From contig NZ_BDDS01000004.1 in the NCBI RefSeq assembly GCF_001653135.1, positions 248,001 to 312,000 on the forward strand: DNA of 64,000 bases, read 5' to 3'. Made by a program: the position numbers and the translations under genes. Position 1 is the stretch's first letter; each line of letters begins with the position of its first letter. The stretch is from Pseudoalteromonas neustonica (lineage in GTDB: Bacteria; Pseudomonadota; Gammaproteobacteria; Enterobacterales; Alteromonadaceae). The notes below the pieces were generated by a model that saw nothing but the letters and a program-made list of their open reading frames with translations, had not been told where the DNA came from and searched no databases. Below, piece after piece: positions 8,366 through 17,660 of this stretch.

Positions 8366-9991
8366 CTATATTTTAAATTCATTTACTTGCTGCTGTAACG
8401 TCGCTGCCAATATTGCTAACTCCTGAGATGCTTGCGCATTTTGCTGTGAACTTTCACTAACAGACAAAATACTTGCGCTGAACTCATTAATATTACTACT
8501 TAGCTCATGCGCAACCATTTTTTGCTCTTCTGTCGCTGTTGACACTTGGGTATTCATATCTGCAATTTGAGTGACCTCTTGATTTATCTCACTTAATACT
8601 TGAGACGAATACTGCGCATGGTCAACACTTTCTTGGGCACTGCTTTCAGCATTTCCCATCGACGCAGCGGCTTGTTGCGCCATTTCCTGTAATTTAGTGA
8701 TCATTTCATTGATACTTGCTGTTGCCTTTTGGGTGTTATGGGCAAGCTGCCTTACTTCATCCGCAACAACAGCAAAGCCTCGTCCTGAATCCCCAGCTCG
8801 TGCAGCTTCAATTGCTGCGTTAAGGGCTAATAAATTAGTTTGTTCTGCAACGCCTTGAATCATCATAACAACTTGATTAATATCGTTTGTTTGCGTATTT
8901 AATTCATTTATAAGTTGAGTATTATCATTGACTAAATGTGACAACGTTTTTATTGATTCTATGTTATCTGCAACTGCTTGTTGTCCTTGTTGTGCTTTAG
9001 TGTCTGCGTTTGTAGCTTTATCAGATGTTGCAAGTGCATTTTGAGCCACCTGCTCAATCGCACTACTCATTTGCGTGATCGCGGTTGCTATCATCGCTGA
9101 TTGTTGCTCTTGCTCTGTTGCTGTCGTCGCTACTTGATCGCTAATCGAGTTCATTTGTTCAGCAGCAGACGATAAAGTCATTGTCGCGCCCGAAACGTCC
9201 GTTACTAACGTATGAATTCTTGCCACCATGTTATTAAAATGTGTTGCTGTTTCAGCAATTTCATCTTCACCCTGAACATTAGCTCGTAATCTCAGATCTG
9301 CATCATTTGCAATTTCAGATATTGTGTTACGTAATGACATAAGTGGATTATGAATTGATCGGTATATAAAATAGGCAATCGTCAATAAAATCAATACAAG
9401 TAATACAACTGACACTTCCATTATTAAGCTCGTCACTTCATAGCTGTCATTTGCTTGATCTTTGAAGCTATTGGCCTCGTGTAATTGTAATTCTATTAAG
9501 GCTTGATAACTTGTACTCAAAGGGTCAAATACATTATAGAGATCACTCACAAATTGTTGCTGAGACACAGATTGGAATTCTTCGTTTGTAATACTATCGA
9601 GTAGGTTTTTCAGGTGTGCTTGAACAGGCAAAAGTTTGTTTTCTACGACACTCACTAAGCGCCGCTCTTCATCCGTTAAGTTAGTACTAAGATATGCTTG
9701 CCATTCGCTATCTGCAGTATTTTTTGCATCGTTCACTGCACTCAAAAAGTCAGGCTTTGGAATATTTCCTGCTCTATACTTATGAAATAAGTCAACAATA
9801 TTCACAGCATAATTATCTGACACATTCTTTATTTGCTTAAGTGGAACAACCCTGTCTTCGTATAAATCATCGATTCCTACAACTAAGCTTCCCATTGTAT
9901 TTATAGAAAATACAGCCGTTAAAATAAATATCAGTACTGGCAGTATTGCCAGTACTCCTAATCGGGTTCGTACTGAGTAATTATTAAGCAT
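8366..9991 (-). CDS. Methyl-accepting chemotaxis protein (4HB sensor)
   Basis: A 541-residue transmembrane chemoreceptor: TM1 at about residues 11-31, a periplasmic region of about 155 residues that is helical and lacks Cache features (four-helix-bundle type), TM2 at about 190-210 ([19 protein letters not shown]), HAMP (about 212-265) and the signalling domain. The highly conserved hairpin tip is present ([20 protein letters not shown], then [15 protein letters not shown]). It should signal through CheW/CheA; no che genes are nearby, so it is an orphan receptor. Ligand unknown. Confidence 0.93.
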   Translation of the reverse strand: MLNNYSVRTRLGVLAILPVLIFILTAVFSINTMGSLVVGIDDLYEDRVVPLKQIKNVSDNYAVNIVDLFHKYRAGNIPKPDFLSAVNDAKNTADSEWQAYLSTNLTDEERRLVSVVENKLLPVQAHLKNLLDSITNEEFQSVSQQQFVSDLYNVFDPLSTSYQALIELQLHEANSFKDQANDSYEVTSLIMEVSVVLLVLILLTIAYFIYRSIHNPLMSLRNTISEIANDADLRLRANVQGEDEIAETATHFNNMVARIHTLVTDVSGATMTLSSAAEQMNSISDQVATTATEQEQQSAMIATAITQMSSAIEQVAQNALATSDKATNADTKAQQGQQAVADNIESIKTLSHLVNDNTQLINELNTQTNDINQVVMMIQGVAEQTNLLALNAAIEAARAGDSGRGFAVVADEVRQLAHNTQKATASINEMITKLQEMAQQAAASMGNAESSAQESVDHAQYSSQVLSEINQEVTQIADMNTQVSTATEEQKMVAHELSSNINEFSASILSVSESSQQNAQASQELAILAATLQQQVNEFKI

Positions 9992-10086
9992 AGCGTTCCA
10001 AATTTACTTCTATTATTAGAAAAGTATAATACTAATTTTAAAACACACTGGTTTTTTTGCTAATTAAATTATAATAAATTCAACAC

Positions 10087-10402
10087 TAGGGCGTGTTGAC
10101 CTTTCGTGATTGATTTTGCAGCAGGCTGTTTGGTATTTAGACAAGGCAGCGCCTATGCAGTGTGGTTGTTCCCCATAAATAGGCGATAACGCAGTATAAA
10201 TACCAAACATGCGCTGCCCAAAGGGTTCTTCCTAGGGGCGATTAACTCTTTGTTACTCGATTTTTACTTATTCTCACATGGATGTGAGCCAGTAGAATAA
10301 CGCAGGAGCAGTTATCGAGCCCGCTAGGTTACAAACCTCGCGCCGCGATTAAATCCCCCCTAGATTGAACAAATTTCAATCCACAAAGGTCAACACGCCC
10401 TA
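10087..10402. mobile_element. MITE-like element, family 1, full-length copy
   Basis: About 316 bp bounded by 18-bp inverted repeats (TAGGGCGTGTTGACCTTT at 10087-10104 and its complement at 10385-10402). TA at both outer ends may be the duplicated target. No open frame of useful length. Inside are smaller dyads, including TTTGGTATTT/AAATACCAAA (about 10130-10205) and a CACAT/ATGTG hairpin. A shorter relative in reverse orientation is at 20231-20416, an end remnant at 36873-36903 and an internal fragment at 46494-46524. This is a non-autonomous element; no matching transposase is in the window. Confidence 0.8.
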
Positions 10403-10457
10403 AACCTACGAATATTTTGCTATAGTATGTTAACTATTATTGACTTACGACTGAACT

Positions 10458-11264
10458 ATGGCTTTCTCATCTTTATTACGCTATACGCTTTATTTATTGT
10501 TATTGCTCCCTTTCGCCGCGCAAGCTAATAATGCAGTTGTTAATCTTCATTTAGCCCGACCGAGTATTGTAGAATCACCCACAAATCAATACATTCATGC
10601 TTTACTAACACAAAGCTTTGCTAAGGTAGGCAAAGAAGTTAACTTTATTTACTCAATTAAGCCCATGAATAAAAAAAGGATCACTGGAGAGCTTTATAAG
10701 CCCGGTGGAATTAATTTAGCCTGGTTATCTATAGAGCCTAGCGCACACAATGATCTACTTCACACATCCTCCCCCTTGTATAAAGGGATACATGGCAAAC
10801 GCCTATTGATGATTAATAAAAACCAGCAGGCAATCTTCAAAAGGATTTCGTCGCTTAATCAATTAAAGCCGCTCGTAGGGTTACAAAAACAAAGCTGGTC
10901 CGACTATAAAGTACTCAAACGAAGTGGCTTAACCGTCAATGGTGAACTAAGTTATAAAAGCATGATAAAAGCATTAGACACAAACCTTGGTGATTATTTC
11001 CCTCGCTCTGTGTCCGCAATTGAAGCCGAACTTGCAAAACAAAAACATGTAGATTTAATGATTGAACCAACAATTATGTTGCAATACCCCAGTCATTATT
11101 ACTTTTATACACACAATAGAAATAAAGATTTATTAATATTACTTGAATCAGGCTTAACTCAGTTACAACAAAGTGGTGAGTTTGAGTTGCTTTATCAACG
11201 CTTTTTTGGCGAAAAGGAAAAACGCTTAAATTTATCATCAAGGAAAGTATTTAACTTAGAATAA
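10458..11264 (+). CDS. Periplasmic substrate-binding-like protein (SBP family 3 type)
   Basis: A 268-residue secreted protein with a signal peptide (cleavage near AAQANN, about residue 23). The remainder resembles the two-lobed SBP_bac_3 fold: an N-terminal NLHLARPS strand region, central KPLVGLQKQSWSDYK, and a C-terminal helix LTQLQQSGEFELLYQRFFG, which is the usual end of such domains. No ABC transporter genes are adjacent; in Alteromonadales many such orphan proteins serve as sensors or are of unknown role. The DM13 gene follows after 11 bases, suggesting co-transcription. Ligand cannot be predicted. Confidence 0.7.
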   Translation: MAFSSLLRYTLYLLLLLPFAAQANNAVVNLHLARPSIVESPTNQYIHALLTQSFAKVGKEVNFIYSIKPMNKKRITGELYKPGGINLAWLSIEPSAHNDLLHTSSPLYKGIHGKRLLMINKNQQAIFKRISSLNQLKPLVGLQKQSWSDYKVLKRSGLTVNGELSYKSMIKALDTNLGDYFPRSVSAIEAELAKQKHVDLMIEPTIMLQYPSHYYFYTHNRNKDLLILLESGLTQLQQSGEFELLYQRFFGEKEKRLNLSSRKVFNLE

Positions 11265-11275
11265 AAGGCTTAGTT

Positions 11276-11746
11276 ATGGTTACTACTTTGATACGTACGC
11301 TTTCCTATCTCGTTGTTTTTATATTAGGTTTTGGTTCTGGTATGTATGCTCTACCCATTATCACTGCGCCGACCTCTCCTAGTAAACTGGAACTAGCAAC
11401 ACATGCTCAAAAGGCAATTTATAGCGGTGAATTTAAAGAAGACCTAGAAGGATCTGATGCATTGCATTTTGGTACGGGTGAAGTTCGTTTAACTAAGCGG
11501 ATGATTTCGTTTGCGGGCAAATTAAGTCCCGGACCTGACTACCAGCTTTACCTCGCTAATAAATTTATTGATAATGAAACTGAATTTTTAGCACACAAGG
11601 GAAGCTTCACACGGGTAGGCAGCGTCAAAACATTTGATGGTTTTATGGTCAAAGTGCCACAAGGCATTAATATTGCTGACTTTAATACCGTTATTATTTG
11701 GTGCGAAAGCTTCAATGAATTTATTACAGCTACGCAATATCAATAA
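11276..11746 (+). CDS. DM13-domain protein, membrane-anchored
   Basis: A 156-residue protein with an N-terminal signal or anchor (about residues 7-27, LSYLVVFILGFGSGMYALP) and a DM13 domain (about 50-156): YSGEFKEDLEGSDALHFGTGEV, GPDYQLYLANK, and the terminal VIIWCESFNEFITATQY with the single conserved Cys. DM13 domains are cytochrome-like beta folds with a proposed redox role that depends on that Cys; direct function is unproven. It was probably co-transcribed with the binding-protein-like gene upstream. Its stop codon is part of a hairpin shared with the convergent GFA gene. Confidence 0.82.
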   Translation: MVTTLIRTLSYLVVFILGFGSGMYALPIITAPTSPSKLELATHAQKAIYSGEFKEDLEGSDALHFGTGEVRLTKRMISFAGKLSPGPDYQLYLANKFIDNETEFLAHKGSFTRVGSVKTFDGFMVKVPQGINIADFNTVIIWCESFNEFITATQYQ

Positions 11747-11767
11747 GCTGCTAAAAATTAGCGGCTT
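11745..11767. terminator. Compact hairpin overlapping both stop codons of convergent genes
   Basis: AAGCTGCTAA and TTAGCGGCTT form a 10-bp stem (one G-T pair) with a 3-base loop. The stop of the DM13 gene (11744-11746) and of the GFA gene (11758-11760) both lie in or beside it, so one hairpin could end both transcripts. No U-run is seen. Confidence 0.55.
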
Positions 11768-12162
11768 GGTTCAAAGCCGTCGTAGTGAGGTAATTGTGCA
11801 TCAAACTCCTCCCAATTAGCTTTAGAACTACAAAAATTGTGGCTAATAGGTCGCTGTGTTATGCCACTATCGAGAATACCTAAGCGTAGTCTTAGACGCG
11901 TTATATCGGCTAAGTTTTCACTGTAAACAGGTGAGCCACATTTACTACAAAAATACCGATTTCGACCCGGTTTAAACTCAAACATGCTCAGAGAGTCTTG
12001 CCCTTTAGTAATGGTAAAATCGCTTCGCGCTACAAACCCATTAGTTGCATATGCTGTTCCGCTTGATTTTCGACACAAAGAGCAATGACAATGAATAATG
12101 CTGCTGATAGGGCCATCGATTTTAATCGCTATTTTTTTACACAAGCAACTTCCTTTGTACAT
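11758..12162 (-). CDS. GFA-family (Mss4-fold) zinc protein
   Basis: A 134-residue protein of the glutathione-dependent formaldehyde-activating enzyme (GFA/CENP-V) family. Zinc-ligand Cys clusters are visible: GSCLCKK (residues 3-10), HCHCSLCRKSSG (about 25-36) and FCSKCGSPVYSE (about 72-83). Members are small Zn proteins, some of which bind S-hydroxymethylglutathione; many have no proven activity, so a specific reaction should not be assumed. The gene lies downstream of ahpF on the same strand but a strong terminator separates them. Confidence 0.85.
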   Translation of the reverse strand: MYKGSCLCKKIAIKIDGPISSIIHCHCSLCRKSSGTAYATNGFVARSDFTITKGQDSLSMFEFKPGRNRYFCSKCGSPVYSENLADITRLRLRLGILDSGITQRPISHNFCSSKANWEEFDAQLPHYDGFEPSR

Positions 12163-12215
12163 TTACTTTCCCCTATATTTTTTAAAAAATATAACATAAG
12201 TAATTATTTTAATGT

Positions 12216-12248
12216 ACAAAAAAAGCCGCCTTTGGAGAGGGCGGCTTT
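12216..12248 (-). terminator. Rho-independent terminator of ahpF
   Basis: Stem AAAGCCGCC/GGCGGCTTT (12222-12230 with 12240-12248), 9-base loop, followed on the minus strand by a run of T (the complement of A at 12218-12224). Position and polarity fit the end of the ahpC-ahpF transcription unit 44 bases after the ahpF stop. Confidence 0.85.
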
Positions 12249-12291
12249 GGAAAATAGCAGTCATGGGTGTAAACTGCTAAATCAAGAGCTT

Positions 12292-13863
12292 TTATGCCAC
12301 AGCAGCGTCGTTATCACTGTGGCGAATTAAATAATCAAACGCGCCAAGACTCGCGGTTGCACCGCTGCCCATCGCGATGATTATTTGTTTAAAAGGTGTC
12401 GTGGTTACATCACCGGCACCAAACACACCGGGTAAAGATGTTGATCCCTTTGCGTCGATTTCTATCTCACCAAATCGTGTTAACGACACATCACTGTTTT
12501 TAAGCCACTCTGTATTTGGTATAAGCCCTATTTGCACAAAAATACCTGCAAGACTTATCATTTTGCTCTCACCCGATTCGCGATCAGTGTAGCTAAGCCC
12601 CGTTACACGCTTGCCGTCACCTAGCACCGCAGTAGTTTGTGCATTTTTTATAATCGTAATATTCTTTAAACTATTCGCTTTTCGTATGAGTACTTCATCA
12701 GCACGTAATGTGTTAGCAAATTCTAAAACTGTGACATGTTCTACGATATTCGCTAAATCAATTGCCGCTTCAATACCTGAGTTACCACCACCGATCACCG
12801 CAACCGATTTACCTTTAAATAGCGGTCCATCACAGTGCGGGCAATAAGCAACGCCATGTCCACGATATTGGCTCTCCCCAGGCACATTCATTTCGCGCCA
12901 GCGAGCACCTGTTGCAAGTACTAAGGATTTAGCACTTAACACTGCGCCATTTTCTAAAGTGATGTCATAGCCATTGTTATAACTTAGCCCTACAGCACGT
13001 TGATTATTCATTACATCCACATTATATTCTTTAACGTGTTCTTCAAGTTGGGCAACAAGTTTGGGGCCTTCTGTTGCTTTAATCGATATAAAATTCTCTA
13101 TACTTAATGTATCCGCCACTTGACCACCAAAACGTTCAGCAACAATACCTGTATTCAAGCCTTTTCGCGCGGCATAGATGGCTGCAGATGCACCTGCAGG
13201 GCCACCACCGACCACTAATACATCAAATTGCTCTTTTTCGTTCAGCGATTGAGCTTGACGAACGCCTGCCTTACTATCAACTTTATTTAAAATCGTACTA
13301 AGCGTCATTGCCCCTTGACTAAATAGTTGTCCATTTAAGTACACTGCGGGCACGGCGAGGATATTTCGTTGCTCCACTTCGTCTTGAAATAACGCACCGT
13401 CTACCATAGTGGCGGTGATCAGAGGATTAAGAGCTGCCATTAAATTAAGTGCTTGAACGACTTGCGGGCATGTCTGGCAACTCAATGAAATATATACTTC
13501 AAAATTCAGTGGTTCACTCAACGAACTTATCTGCGCACGCTGCTCATCAGAGACCTTACTGGGATGGCCGCCACTGTGAAGTAAAGCCAGCACTAAACTT
13601 GTAAACTCATGCCCCATAGGTACACCCGCAAAGGTTATTTGGGTTTCTTTTATGGGTGAGTACACCGTCATTGAAGGACGACGTACATCGTTATCTGGGT
13701 TGTTTCGTACTAAAAATTGATTACTTAATGATGCGATGTCATTCGCTAGGTTTTCTAATTCTGTTGACTTTTTGCTGTCATCCAAAGCGATAAGCAGCTC
13801 AACAGGATCTGTTATAGATTCAAAGTGGCTTTTTAATTGATTTTTTATGTTTGTGTCTAACAT
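12292..13863 (-). CDS. ahpF: Alkyl hydroperoxide reductase subunit F
   Basis: A 523-residue flavoprotein that moves electrons from NADH to AhpC. The N-terminal tandem thioredoxin-fold domain carries the relay pair in SCQTCPQV (about residue 130). The thioredoxin-reductase-like part has the FAD motif [19 protein letters not shown] (about 217-235), the active disulfide in YCPHCDGP (about 345) and the NAD motif [17 protein letters not shown] (about 357-373). All redox centres are intact and the length matches the E. coli enzyme (521). It lies downstream of ahpC, with a 109-base gap holding a hairpin. Confidence 0.96.
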   Translation of the reverse strand: MLDTNIKNQLKSHFESITDPVELLIALDDSKKSTELENLANDIASLSNQFLVRNNPDNDVRRPSMTVYSPIKETQITFAGVPMGHEFTSLVLALLHSGGHPSKVSDEQRAQISSLSEPLNFEVYISLSCQTCPQVVQALNLMAALNPLITATMVDGALFQDEVEQRNILAVPAVYLNGQLFSQGAMTLSTILNKVDSKAGVRQAQSLNEKEQFDVLVVGGGPAGASAAIYAARKGLNTGIVAERFGGQVADTLSIENFISIKATEGPKLVAQLEEHVKEYNVDVMNNQRAVGLSYNNGYDITLENGAVLSAKSLVLATGARWREMNVPGESQYRGHGVAYCPHCDGPLFKGKSVAVIGGGNSGIEAAIDLANIVEHVTVLEFANTLRADEVLIRKANSLKNITIIKNAQTTAVLGDGKRVTGLSYTDRESGESKMISLAGIFVQIGLIPNTEWLKNSDVSLTRFGEIEIDAKGSTSLPGVFGAGDVTTTPFKQIIIAMGSGATASLGAFDYLIRHSDNDAAVA

Positions 13864-13891
13864 GACTTAGCCTTCGTTTTCAGCAAAAGGG

Positions 13892-13938
13892 TGCCCATCA
13901 TCACGCTAATGTGCTTAATAAAGTTGTGATGATGGGCG
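13892..13938 (-). promoter_or_regulatory. Intergenic hairpin between ahpC and ahpF
   Basis: A perfect 12-bp inverted repeat (GCCCATCATCAC / GTGATGATGGGC) spans most of the ahpC-ahpF gap. On the minus strand it is followed by ACCCTTTTG, a weak U-tract. It may act as a partial terminator or a 3' stabiliser so that AhpC is made in excess over AhpF, as its catalytic role requires; this role is inference. Confidence 0.6.
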
Positions 13939-13972
13939 TTTTGGAACACATTAATTATGTGCAACCATATAT

Positions 13973-14542
13973 TTAGATTTTGCCAACTAAATCAAGAGAC
14001 GGCGCAAGAGTCTCTTCACCTGGCTGCCATGATGCAGGACAAACTTCGCCATCATGTGTTGCAATATATTGCGCTGCTTGTACTTTGCGTACGAGTTCTT
14101 TTGCACTGCGGCCAATGCCTAAATCATGAGTTTCGATGATTTTTATTTCACCTTCAGGGTTCATTACAAACGTACCACGTAACGCCAAACCTTCTTCTTC
14201 AATCATCACACCAAAACTGCGTGTAATACGCCCTGTTGGATCGCCAATCATTGGATAAGTGATTTTGCCGATAGTGTCTGACGTATCGTGCCACGCTTTG
14301 TGCGTGAAATGTGTATCTGTAGAAACAGAATAAACTTCAACACCCATTTCTTGTAATTGTGCGTAATGATCTGCTACATCGCCTAATTCTGTTGGGCATA
14401 CAAATGTAAAATCGGCCGGGTAAAAGAAGAAAATTGACCATTTACCTAATACATCTTTCTCGCTTAGTTCAACAAAATCACCATTGTGATAAGCCGTAGC
14501 GTTGAATGGTTGTAGTTTTGTATTAATCAATGAAGTGCTCAT
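13973..14542 (-). CDS. ahpC: Alkyl hydroperoxide reductase subunit C (peroxiredoxin)
   Basis: A 2-Cys peroxiredoxin of 189 residues from the ATG at 14542 (MSTSLINTKLQPFNA). A frame continues four codons upstream, but AGGAA is correctly spaced only for 14542 and the N-terminus then matches E. coli MSLINTK. The peroxidatic Cys is in FTFVCPTELG (about 49), the resolving Cys in GEVCPASWQPG (about 168), and Thr and Arg of the active site are present. It reduces H2O2 and organic peroxides with electrons from AhpF. OxyR control is expected from the family, but I could not identify a convincing OxyR site upstream. Confidence 0.96.
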   Translation of the reverse strand: MSTSLINTKLQPFNATAYHNGDFVELSEKDVLGKWSIFFFYPADFTFVCPTELGDVADHYAQLQEMGVEVYSVSTDTHFTHKAWHDTSDTIGKITYPMIGDPTGRITRSFGVMIEEEGLALRGTFVMNPEGEIKIIETHDLGIGRSAKELVRKVQAAQYIATHDGEVCPASWQPGEETLAPSLDLVGKI

Positions 14543-14793
14543 AGTATTCCTCATGGGTATTTAAATAAAAAATAACAACACACTGTGTGTTGGCTTGAGA
14601 CATACAATAGAGCGTTTGCTTAAATTAATAAAATTGATTGTTTGGATTGATGTAATCGAATATACAGATTGAACTTCCTGCTTATAACGATCGTATACGC
14701 GATATGGGCATGCTTTTAAGTTAGCGTTTTTCAATTTCTAAATGGTACAATGGTGTGTTAAATTTGTATTAATAACTCCGTGTAAGGTAAGCC

Positions 14794-15213
14794 ATGAACA
14801 AATTCGTTAATCATATTCAGTTAGGTTATTTAGGCCTCGTGCCATTTTTAGGCTGTGTTGGATGGCCTTTACTCGTTGGTAGTAACCAATTTAACATGCA
14901 ATTTTTTACCTTTTACAGTATTGCAATATTAGCGTTTATGGCGGGGAATTTATGGCATGCAGGAAATCAACGTTACAGCGATGCTTTAAAAGCCGTGATA
15001 CCCGTTATACCACTTGGGTTTTTAGCTTTCGTACCACAAACAGTCACTTTAATATGGTTAGCTGTTAGTTTTTGGCTAGTGTTCTTTTTTGAGAAGTCGA
15101 ACCCACAATGGCAAACCTACCATGCAGATTATCAAAAAATGCGTTTTGTGTTAACTTCTGTGGTTTTTGTCTGTCACACTTTTGTGATCGGAATAAGTTT
15201 ATATCCTAACTAA
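14794..15213 (+). CDS. DUF3429 family membrane protein
   Basis: A 139-residue integral membrane protein with about five hydrophobic segments (12-30, 38-57, 67-83, 87-101, 119-137). The pattern LGYLGLVPFLGC, FYSIAILAFMAGNLWHAG and a late FFFEKSNPQWQTYHADYQKMRFVLT match the DUF3429 (TMEM69-like) family. Function is unknown. It is divergent from ahpC with a 251-base gap; a GTAAG sequence precedes the ATG. Confidence 0.75.
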   Translation: MNKFVNHIQLGYLGLVPFLGCVGWPLLVGSNQFNMQFFTFYSIAILAFMAGNLWHAGNQRYSDALKAVIPVIPLGFLAFVPQTVTLIWLAVSFWLVFFFEKSNPQWQTYHADYQKMRFVLTSVVFVCHTFVIGISLYPN

Positions 15214-15269
15214 CTCGCCCTTCAAAGCGGTTTCATGTACCATCCTCGCACTGCTTTTTAGGATAACTT

Positions 15270-15620
15270 ATGATAGATAAACTTCGTCAACAACTTGATC
15301 AACTCGGTGAAAACTACGTTGAAAAAAACGCCAATTTCAAAATTAAAGTAATCCCTTTCTTTTGTGCCATACACATAAAAAAAGACCATAAGAGTGAAGG
15401 CCGACTATCATTTTATTCTAATCAATGGCTTGAAATTGCTTTAGTGGTAATGTTTTTACTGTTTGGTTTGATGATTTTTGATACAGAATCCGGTTTTACA
15501 GACGGGCCAATCCAGATTGCGTTTGCTGTATTAATCACTTTTAACTTGATCATAAAACAAATTGCTATTGAAGGCTTAAAAACCCGACTCGCTTTATGCC
15601 CTATTAGAGAAAAACCATAA
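15270..15620 (+). CDS. Hypothetical protein with two membrane segments
   Basis: A 116-residue protein with a soluble N-terminal half (residues 1-50, a short coiled coil then KVIPFFCAIHIKKDHKS) and two hydrophobic helices (about 53-70 and 80-97). GGATAA lies before the ATG. I do not recognise the family. It could be co-transcribed with the gene upstream, 56 bases away, or with the GGDEF gene downstream. Confidence 0.6.
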   Translation: MIDKLRQQLDQLGENYVEKNANFKIKVIPFFCAIHIKKDHKSEGRLSFYSNQWLEIALVVMFLLFGLMIFDTESGFTDGPIQIAFAVLITFNLIIKQIAIEGLKTRLALCPIREKP

Positions 15621-15697
15621 TATTTGCTAAAGAGGCTTCGCGAAACAGACATTTTAGTACTATAAATAATGTATAAAAATAACTTTTTTGGCTTTAA

Positions 15698-16546
15698 ATG
15701 AAGCATACCAATTGGCTTATCTGTATTTGGGTTGTGGTGTTCATTTGCACATATTTTTTACTTTCTCATGAGCAATCACAATTCGACACGATTGAAGAGT
15801 TATTCTGGGCGGGTATCTCTGTTTCACTCACGTTGCAAGTTTATTCCTCTTTAGGTAATAGGGTCTTAATAGGCGCATGGATTTTATATTGCTCAGGACT
15901 GATATTTGATTTACTAGATGACTTGTTAGATGCGCAGATGTTTCCTTTTCTGATCTTTGATACTACGTTCAAGCATGTTGGTTTCCTATTAACGTGTGCA
16001 GGATTGTTTTCGTTAATCACAGAAAAACGCGCAACAATAAAAAAGCTCAATATTGAAATTCAAACCCGTCAAACTTTGCAAGAACAACTGGAATTTGAAG
16101 CAAGTCACGACAAACTTACCGCCTTGGGTAACCGACGCGCCTGCTTTGCACGCTTTGATGAACTTAAAGAACACTTTCATCTCATCTATTACTTTGATTT
16201 AGATAACTTTAAGTTTGCTAATGATAATTATGGTCATCAATGTGGTGATGAAATTTTAGTTGATTTTGCACAACGCCTTAGTAAGCACTTTACTAAACAA
16301 AATTGCTTTCGCCTAGGTGGCGACGAGTTTATCGCTTTTTGTGATGATGAAAATCCTAACATAGATGAACTAAGAATATACTTAACGGCTTTTATGCAAC
16401 AATATAAAGTTGGTGTGAGTATTGGTTTTGCAGAGCTAAATAACGACGATAACCCCGATCATCTTCTGCATATAGCAGATCAAAATATGTATCGAGATAA
16501 AACCAGTAAATCAATGCGTCAGCGCTGTCGAGAAAACGACAGCTAA
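15698..16546 (+). CDS. Membrane diguanylate cyclase (GGDEF)
   Basis: A 282-residue protein with about four N-terminal membrane segments (8-25, 35-54, 57-75, 88-106), a short coiled coil (about 110-135) and a GGDEF domain (about 138-275). The active-site motif is intact (RLGGDEFIAF), as are the metal-binding Asp in YYFDLDNFK and the substrate-binding Asn/Asp region (NYGHQCGDEIL), so it should make c-di-GMP. There is no clear RxxD inhibitory site. A repeat element (family 2, copy A) starts 9 bases after its stop. Confidence 0.88.
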   Translation: MKHTNWLICIWVVVFICTYFLLSHEQSQFDTIEELFWAGISVSLTLQVYSSLGNRVLIGAWILYCSGLIFDLLDDLLDAQMFPFLIFDTTFKHVGFLLTCAGLFSLITEKRATIKKLNIEIQTRQTLQEQLEFEASHDKLTALGNRRACFARFDELKEHFHLIYYFDLDNFKFANDNYGHQCGDEILVDFAQRLSKHFTKQNCFRLGGDEFIAFCDDENPNIDELRIYLTAFMQQYKVGVSIGFAELNNDDNPDHLLHIADQNMYRDKTSKSMRQRCRENDS

Positions 16547-16554
16547 CTTTGTTA

Positions 16555-16817
16555 TATACCAAGCCACCTCAAGATGCAGAATTCAGCGTTTCACAGAGGC
16601 TTAATATCAAGGCGTTACTTTGTAGGAATGGCCGCCCCTTTTAAGAAGGAACAACGATGAGAGTAAGTCGCTGTGAAAAGCCCAACGGGTTGGTTTAAAA
16701 GCGATTTATACTGCGTTATTGATTTTAACAATAGAACCACTATTACTTGTAATCAATGCCTTGCCTAAATCGCTTTTAATTCCAACGACGCTCGCATCTT
16801 GAGGTGGTTTGGGTATA
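16555..16817. mobile_element. MITE-like element, family 2, copy A
   Basis: About 263 bp with terminal inverted repeats of roughly 20 bp (TACC.AAGCCACCTCAAGATGC at the left, its complement ending GGTGGTTTGGGTA at the right) and TATA at the edges. A nested perfect repeat AAAAGCGATTTA (16697-16708) / TAAATCGCTTTT (16766-16777) encloses a shared core. Very similar copies are at 21456-21722 (complete) and 21721-21861 (truncated). No coding capacity. It fills nearly all of the 304-base gap between the GGDEF gene and the next gene; its right end includes TATACT, 32 bases before that gene's ATG, which could serve as a -10 box. Confidence 0.8.
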
Positions 16818-16850
16818 CTGGCGCAATCTTGTGTTAAAAAACCATAATTC

Positions 16851-17660
16851 ATGTATTTAAACCCTAACTGGCGTATTCTCACTGTAGGTGATGGTGACCT
16901 TTCTTTTTCACATGCGTTATATCGTGCAATTAAACCTAAGAAACTCATTGCCTCAACTTATGATGATGAGCATACAATTAAAACCAAATACACTGACAAT
17001 GCATTCAGTGACCTTACTGATAATAAAGTAACCGTATTAACTCATTTTGATGTAACGAATAAAGATACATGGCGTCGTTTGAATAATGACACGTTTGACG
17101 TCATTATTTTTCAATTTCCGCTGATCCCAGCATTTGCAGGAAAAACTGCTTTTGTTGAAAATACTCAAAAAAATAGCCTAAACACATTAAACCGTGCGTT
17201 GTTACACCAATTTATTAAATACGCTTGCGAACTTGCTCTGGATAAATCAGGGCCGATGCTTTGCTATATTACCTCTAAAGATGTGAAGCCCTACTTACAT
17301 TGGAATATTGAGGGCAGCTTAGTTGCTGGGCTAGATGCGAGTTACTTAGGTAAATTACCTTTTGATATTTCCAAATTCCCTGGCTATAAAATTCGCAATG
17401 TTGATAGAGATAAACACGTTAAAGATACCAGTGGTATCACTTATATTTTTAGCCCAAAAAGCAATGCAGATCTTAAGTCAATACTGACCTACCCTGACTA
17501 CTTAACAGATAATCACTGTGATCTATGTCGAGCGGGCCCTTTTCATGGCAACGAAGATCACCAAAAACATATCAATGCAAAAAAACATCAGCAAATGCTA
17601 GCTTTAGAGCATGAATGGAAAAACTGGTTAACTCATTTTAATAACAAGGAAGAGCTATGA
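16851..17660 (+). CDS. BMT5-like (DUF2431) Rossmann methyltransferase with C-terminal zinc finger
   Basis: A 269-residue protein. The N-terminal part (about 1-180) resembles the BMT5-like/DUF2431 SAM-dependent methyltransferase domain: ILTVGDGDLSFSHAL (motif I with the typical GDGDLSFS), then IASTYDDE, then VIIFQFPLIP as the NPPY-like position, and CYITSKDVKPY. In yeast this domain makes m3U in 25S rRNA; bacterial versions are uncharacterised. The C-terminus (about 222-245) has CDLCRAGPFHGNEDHQKH followed by HH/H residues, fitting a C2H2 U1-type zinc finger, which suggests RNA binding. Its stop overlaps the start of the next gene by 4 bases (ATGA). Confidence 0.75.
   Translation: MYLNPNWRILTVGDGDLSFSHALYRAIKPKKLIASTYDDEHTIKTKYTDNAFSDLTDNKVTVLTHFDVTNKDTWRRLNNDTFDVIIFQFPLIPAFAGKTAFVENTQKNSLNTLNRALLHQFIKYACELALDKSGPMLCYITSKDVKPYLHWNIEGSLVAGLDASYLGKLPFDISKFPGYKIRNVDRDKHVKDTSGITYIFSPKSNADLKSILTYPDYLTDNHCDLCRAGPFHGNEDHQKHINAKKHQQMLALEHEWKNWLTHFNNKEEL

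Noticed and set aside
14555..14793. Possible OxyR site upstream of ahpC (for example around GATCGTATACGCGAT at 14688)
   Set aside because: The spacing and ATAG/CTAT half-sites of OxyR are not met; nothing better than chance.
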